Origin: CAYXPR01 sp964467255
Lineage (GTDB): Bacteria > Pseudomonadota > Alphaproteobacteria > Rickettsiales > RGZB01
Direction: 5' to 3'
Length of the DNA: 64,000 nt
Assembly: GCA_964467255.1 (NCBI GenBank)
Contig: CAYXPR010000009.1
Coordinates: forward strand, 31,866 to 95,865
This document shows positions 61,363-64,000 of the stretch, piece by piece. The notes below the pieces were generated by a model. That model saw nothing but the letters and a program-made list of their open reading frames with translations, did not search any database and was not told where the DNA came from. Numbering within the stretch: position 1 is the stretch's first letter; each line of letters begins with the position of its first letter. Position numbers and translations under genes: made by a program.

Positions 61363-61669
61363 CGGCAGCGGGTGTTGGTTCGGGTGCGCTTTTCTTTAAA
61401 AACTGCACGAGGGCTGCAGCTGTTTCCACCGGCTCGGGGTTGAAATGGCACAGATGTGTGGTGGATTTTTTTTCCTTGCGGATGAGGCCGGCTTTTTCCA
61501 GCACCTTGATGTGCTTTGAAACTGCGGCGAGCGACATTTCAAATGGCTCAGCCAGTTGCAACACGGAAAGTGGGCCATCTGCCGCGAGGCGCGTGAGCAT
61601 GCGGCGGCGTGAGCTGTTCGCCAGCGCGTGGTAGATTGCATCAAGTTCCTGAGAGCTGTATTTGGCCAT
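61331..61669 (-). CDS. ArsR-family transcription regulator
   Basis: This 112-aa protein is a winged-helix regulator: LDAIYHALANSSRRRML, then the HTH helices LAEPFEMSLAAVSKHIKVLEKAGLI and the wing RKEKKSTTHLCHFNPEP. No metal-binding CxC pair is present in the recognition region, so it may sense something other than a metal. It overlaps the acyltransferase gene by 32 bp and lies 43 bp after proA. Confidence 0.88.
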   Translation of the reverse strand: MAKYSSQELDAIYHALANSSRRRMLTRLAADGPLSVLQLAEPFEMSLAAVSKHIKVLEKAGLIRKEKKSTTHLCHFNPEPVETAAALVQFLKKSAPEPTPAADGTHPSSKAA

Positions 61670-61712
61670 AACGAATCTAATACCTGAAAGCTAAAATAAC
61701 GTCTTTATCTTT

Positions 61713-62999
61713 TTAAGAGCGGGTTTGGCCCGTGCCGCGCACCACATATTTATAGGTGGTGAGCTGTTCAACCCCCACTGGCCCACGCGCATGCAGCCTG
61801 CCAGTGGCGATGCCGATTTCAGCACCCATGCCGAACTCGCCACCATCTGCGAACTGCGTAGAGGTATTATGCATCACGATGGCGCTGTCAACTTCTTTCA
61901 GGAATTTTTCTGCTGCATTTTTGTCGGCTGCGACAATTGCGTCAGTATGGTGCGAGCCATGCGCATTAATCCACTGAATGGCTTCACTCACATCTTTTAC
62001 AATTTTAACGGAAATAATTGCATCAAGATATTCCGTATCCCAATCTTTATCCGTAGCAGGAAGAATATTTTTGCACAGCGCGCGCGATTTTTCGTCGCCG
62101 CGGATTTCACAACCACCATCGGCGAGCACTTTCACCACGCCGGGCAAAAGTTGTGCGGCGGCGGATTCATCCACCAGCAGCGATTCTGTTGCGCCGCAAA
62201 TACCGGTGCGACGCAATTTTGCGTTCAGCACAATTTTTTCTGCGAGGGTTTTATCTGCTGTGTGGTGCAGATAGGTGTGGCAATTGCCATCTAAGTGCTG
62301 CAACAGCGGAATTTGGCTTTCGGCAATGACGCGCGCAATCAGGCCTTTGCCACCGCGTGGCACGATGACGTCAATATGTTCCGACATTTTCAGCATCACC
62401 CCCACGGCCTCGCGGTCTTGTGTGGGAATCAGTTGCAGCGCGGTTTTTGGCAAGCCTGCTTTGGCGAGACCTTCCTGCAGGCACGCCATGATGGCACCCG
62501 AAGAATGGAAACTTTCTGAACCGCCACGCAGGATGGCAGCGTTGCCGGATTTGAGGCACAGCGCACCGGCGTCTGCCGTGACGTTCGGGCGTGATTCGTA
62601 AATAATGCCGATGACGCCCAGCGGCACCGAGATGCGAGAAATTTCAAGCCCGTTCGGGCGCTGCCATGACGTGAGCACATGGCCGATGGGGTCTGCGAGT
62701 TGTGCAATTTCTTCCACGCCTTTGGCCATGGCTTCAATGCGTTTCTCATCAAGCTTCAAGCGGTCGAGCATTGCGCCGGAGAGACCATTTTTCTGCGCGG
62801 ATTCCATGTCTTTTGCGTTGGCGGAAAGAATGGTTTTGAGGCTGGCGCGAATCGCCGCCGCCGCAGCGAGCAGCGCTTTGTTTTTTGCTTCATTACTGCT
62901 GGTAGCAAGCACGCGTGATGCCGCGCGCGCGTCCGCCCCCAGCTGATGTAGCGTGGCGGTAAGCGTGGCAGTGTTCGCGGAGGACGTCGCGCGTTCCAT
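61713..62999 (-). CDS. proA: gamma-glutamyl phosphate reductase
   Basis: This 428-aa enzyme reduces glutamyl-5-phosphate with NADPH in proline synthesis. It has the aldehyde-dehydrogenase-like fold with the catalytic Cys in RRTGICGATESLLVD, VGVIGIIYESRPNVT and the C-terminal GVEQLTTYKYVVRGTGQ. Length is normal. It follows proB by 76 bp; that gap holds a near-match to a CtrA box with N8, which I do not count. Confidence 0.95.
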   Translation of the reverse strand: MERATSSANTATLTATLHQLGADARAASRVLATSSNEAKNKALLAAAAAIRASLKTILSANAKDMESAQKNGLSGAMLDRLKLDEKRIEAMAKGVEEIAQLADPIGHVLTSWQRPNGLEISRISVPLGVIGIIYESRPNVTADAGALCLKSGNAAILRGGSESFHSSGAIMACLQEGLAKAGLPKTALQLIPTQDREAVGVMLKMSEHIDVIVPRGGKGLIARVIAESQIPLLQHLDGNCHTYLHHTADKTLAEKIVLNAKLRRTGICGATESLLVDESAAAQLLPGVVKVLADGGCEIRGDEKSRALCKNILPATDKDWDTEYLDAIISVKIVKDVSEAIQWINAHGSHHTDAIVAADKNAAEKFLKEVDSAIVMHNTSTQFADGGEFGMGAEIGIATGRLHARGPVGVEQLTTYKYVVRGTGQTRS

Positions 63000-63075
63000 A
63001 AACAGTTAACGATGTTGTTAAGAAGGGCGCCATTCTACGCCGCTAAGGGCGTTTTGTAAACAGCAGTAACGCCGT

Positions 63076-64000
63076 TTACAGCAAGACTAAATCATCGCGG
63101 TGGATGAGCGCATCGCGCCCTGCAAAGCCCAGAATTTGTTCGATTTCTTTGGTGTTGTGCCCCATGATGCGGCGTGCATCTTCGGCGCTATAGGCCACAA
63201 GCCCGCGGGCAATTTCCTTGCCTTTCAGGGTTTTAACGGCCACGGCGTCGCCGCGCTCGAATTTGCCTTTGATATCTTTCACGCCTGCGGGGAGTAGGCT
63301 CTTGCCGCCCTCTAACGCCTTCACTGCACCATCATCGACCACAATGTCTCCTGCCACATGCAGGGAATCCGCTATCCAGTGCTTGCGCGCGGAAAGGGGC
63401 GTTTGATTTGACACAAAAATCGTGTGCGTGGCGCCCGCGAATAAATGTTTGAGCGGGTTCATGCGGCTGCCTTCGGTAATCACCGTGTGGCAACCAGCGC
63501 GCACTGCAATTTTCGCTGCGGCAATTTTCGTGACCATGCCACCACTGCCGACATCGGACGACACGCCGCCCGCCATGCGCTCAATGCGCGCATCAATTTT
63601 TTCTACCACCGGAATGTGCTGCGCTTTTTTATCCTGCTTGGGGTTGGCAGTGTAGAGCCCGTCAATATCTGAGAGCAGAATCAGTAATTCGGCCTCCACC
63701 ATTTGCGCCACACGCGCGGCAAGGCGGTCGTTATCGCCAAAGCGGAGCTCTTCGGTGGCGACAGTATCGTTTTCGTTGATGATGGGAATCACGCCGCTTT
63801 CCAGCAGTGTAGAAAGCGTGCTGCGCGCGTTTAAGTAGCGGCGGCGATTTTCAGAATCTTCAATCGAGAGCAACACCTGTGCGGCGGCAAGCGTATGTTT
63901 GCCGAGCGTGTGTTGATACGTGGCCATCAAAAGCGGCTGGCCGCAGGCAGCGGCCGCCTGCTTCTCTTCAAGCTTTAGTTTTTTGCGCCCAAGCTTTAGC
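63076..64000 (-). CDS. proB: glutamate 5-kinase, 5' end cut by the window edge
   Basis: The gene begins beyond the right edge; 308 codons are present. The frame stays open through 64000 and its first visible part (LKLEEKQAAAACGQPLL) matches the conserved SLLxxKQAAAAVGQ-type block of ProB. The amino acid kinase domain continues with NENDTVATEELRFGDNDRLAARVA and SSDVGSGGMVTKIAAAKIA, and the last 75 residues are a PUA domain. It phosphorylates glutamate, the first step of proline synthesis. An internal TTG at 63930 is not the true start. Confidence 0.93.
   Translation of the reverse strand, partial: LKLGRKKLKLEEKQAAAACGQPLLMATYQHTLGKHTLAAAQVLLSIEDSENRRRYLNARSTLSTLLESGVIPIINENDTVATEELRFGDNDRLAARVAQMVEAELLILLSDIDGLYTANPKQDKKAQHIPVVEKIDARIERMAGGVSSDVGSGGMVTKIAAAKIAVRAGCHTVITEGSRMNPLKHLFAGATHTIFVSNQTPLSARKHWIADSLHVAGDIVVDDGAVKALEGGKSLLPAGVKDIKGKFERGDAVAVKTLKGKEIARGLVAYSAEDARRIMGHNTKEIEQILGFAGRDALIHRDDLVLL

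Noticed and set aside
63007..63022. TTAA-N8-TTAA between proB and proA
   Set aside because: The spacer is 8 rather than 7 bp and the neighbours are ordinary proline genes, so I do not count it as a CtrA box.
1..64000. tRNA, rRNA, CRISPR arrays, insertion sequences or phage genes
   Set aside because: I looked through the gaps and saw no cloverleaf, repeat-spacer array, transposase or integrase; nearly all bases are in recognised genes.

Overview
The window looks like a chromosomal segment of an alphaproteobacterium of middling G+C. The signs are a class I lysyl-tRNA synthetase, a DUF1476 zeta-type F1-ATPase inhibitor, a tiny lipoprotein gene between argH and lysA, a PurS/PurQ/short-PurL purine set, a TIGR01459-type HAD phosphatase, an orphan OmpR-type regulator beside ilvE, and several TTAA-N7-TTAAC boxes that match the CtrA consensus. 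A free-living, deep-branching lineage (for example Micavibrionales-like) would fit, but that is only a guess. I see no phage, insertion sequence, CRISPR array, rRNA or tRNA. Gene density is very high: only one gap (35800-36200) exceeds 300 bp.

Layout. 1-2993 (-): dTDP-L-rhamnose operon rfbB-rfbA-rfbD-rfbC, with rfbC cut by the window edge. 3089-6372 (-): ExbB, two tandem ExbD and TonB, then a cysteine-cluster protein. 6492-9296 (-): argH, small lipoprotein, lysA. 9330-9893 (+): TlpA-like thioredoxin. 9902-16231 (-): lysS, a secreted protein, rhomboid protease, HAD phosphatase and an MFS/spermidine-synthase fusion. 16305-23719 (-): thiolase, a 210-aa orphan, a FadJ-like bifunctional enzyme, acyl-CoA dehydrogenase, a secreted TIMP-like protein and a glycosyltransferase. 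23883-26389 (-): orphan protein and acyl-CoA ligase. 26451-32786 (+): ferredoxin-NADP reductase, folD, an acidic orphan, EamA permease, a Cys-rich secreted protein, ComF and a nitrilase. 32794-33483 (-): pentapeptide-repeat protein. 33689-35799 (+): FliK-C-like protein with a coupled 132-aa partner. 35800-38677: a DnaA-box-bearing gap, uvrC, pgsA. 38681-40670 (-): PIN-like protein and ilvE. 40748-42082 (+): orphan response regulator and partner. 42092-47101 (-): purC-purS-purQ, a membrane protein, purL. 47286-54587: zeta inhibitor, two orphans, aspartate aminotransferase, propionyl-CoA carboxylase subunits. 54706-58827 (-): DegP-like protease, rarA, crcB, RluD-type synthase. 58877-60249 (+): small membrane protein and mnmA. 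60253-64000 (-): proB (cut by the edge), proA, ArsR regulator, acyltransferase.

How it fits together. Much of the window is core metabolism: purine, proline, lysine, arginine and branched-chain amino acid synthesis, plus a route for fatty acids (ligase, dehydrogenase, bifunctional hydratase/dehydrogenase, thiolase) whose odd-chain end product can be carboxylated by PccA/PccB. The rhamnose operon and a rhamnosyltransferase-like enzyme point to a rhamnose-bearing surface glycan.

The most interesting pattern is regulatory. Five orphan genes scattered through the core genes (24656 -, 28408 +, 39697 -, 48314 -, 50973 -) each have a TTAA-N7-TTAA box 22-80 bp upstream of the start codon, and I found no other such box by eye. 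All five predicted products lack signal peptides and membrane segments. This looks like a set of undescribed cytoplasmic proteins under CtrA-type cell-cycle or lifestyle control. Other points to check are a DnaA-box cluster with a perfect inverted repeat before uvrC, a highly structured 100-bp element before purC, and a hairpin that hides the rfbB ribosome binding site.
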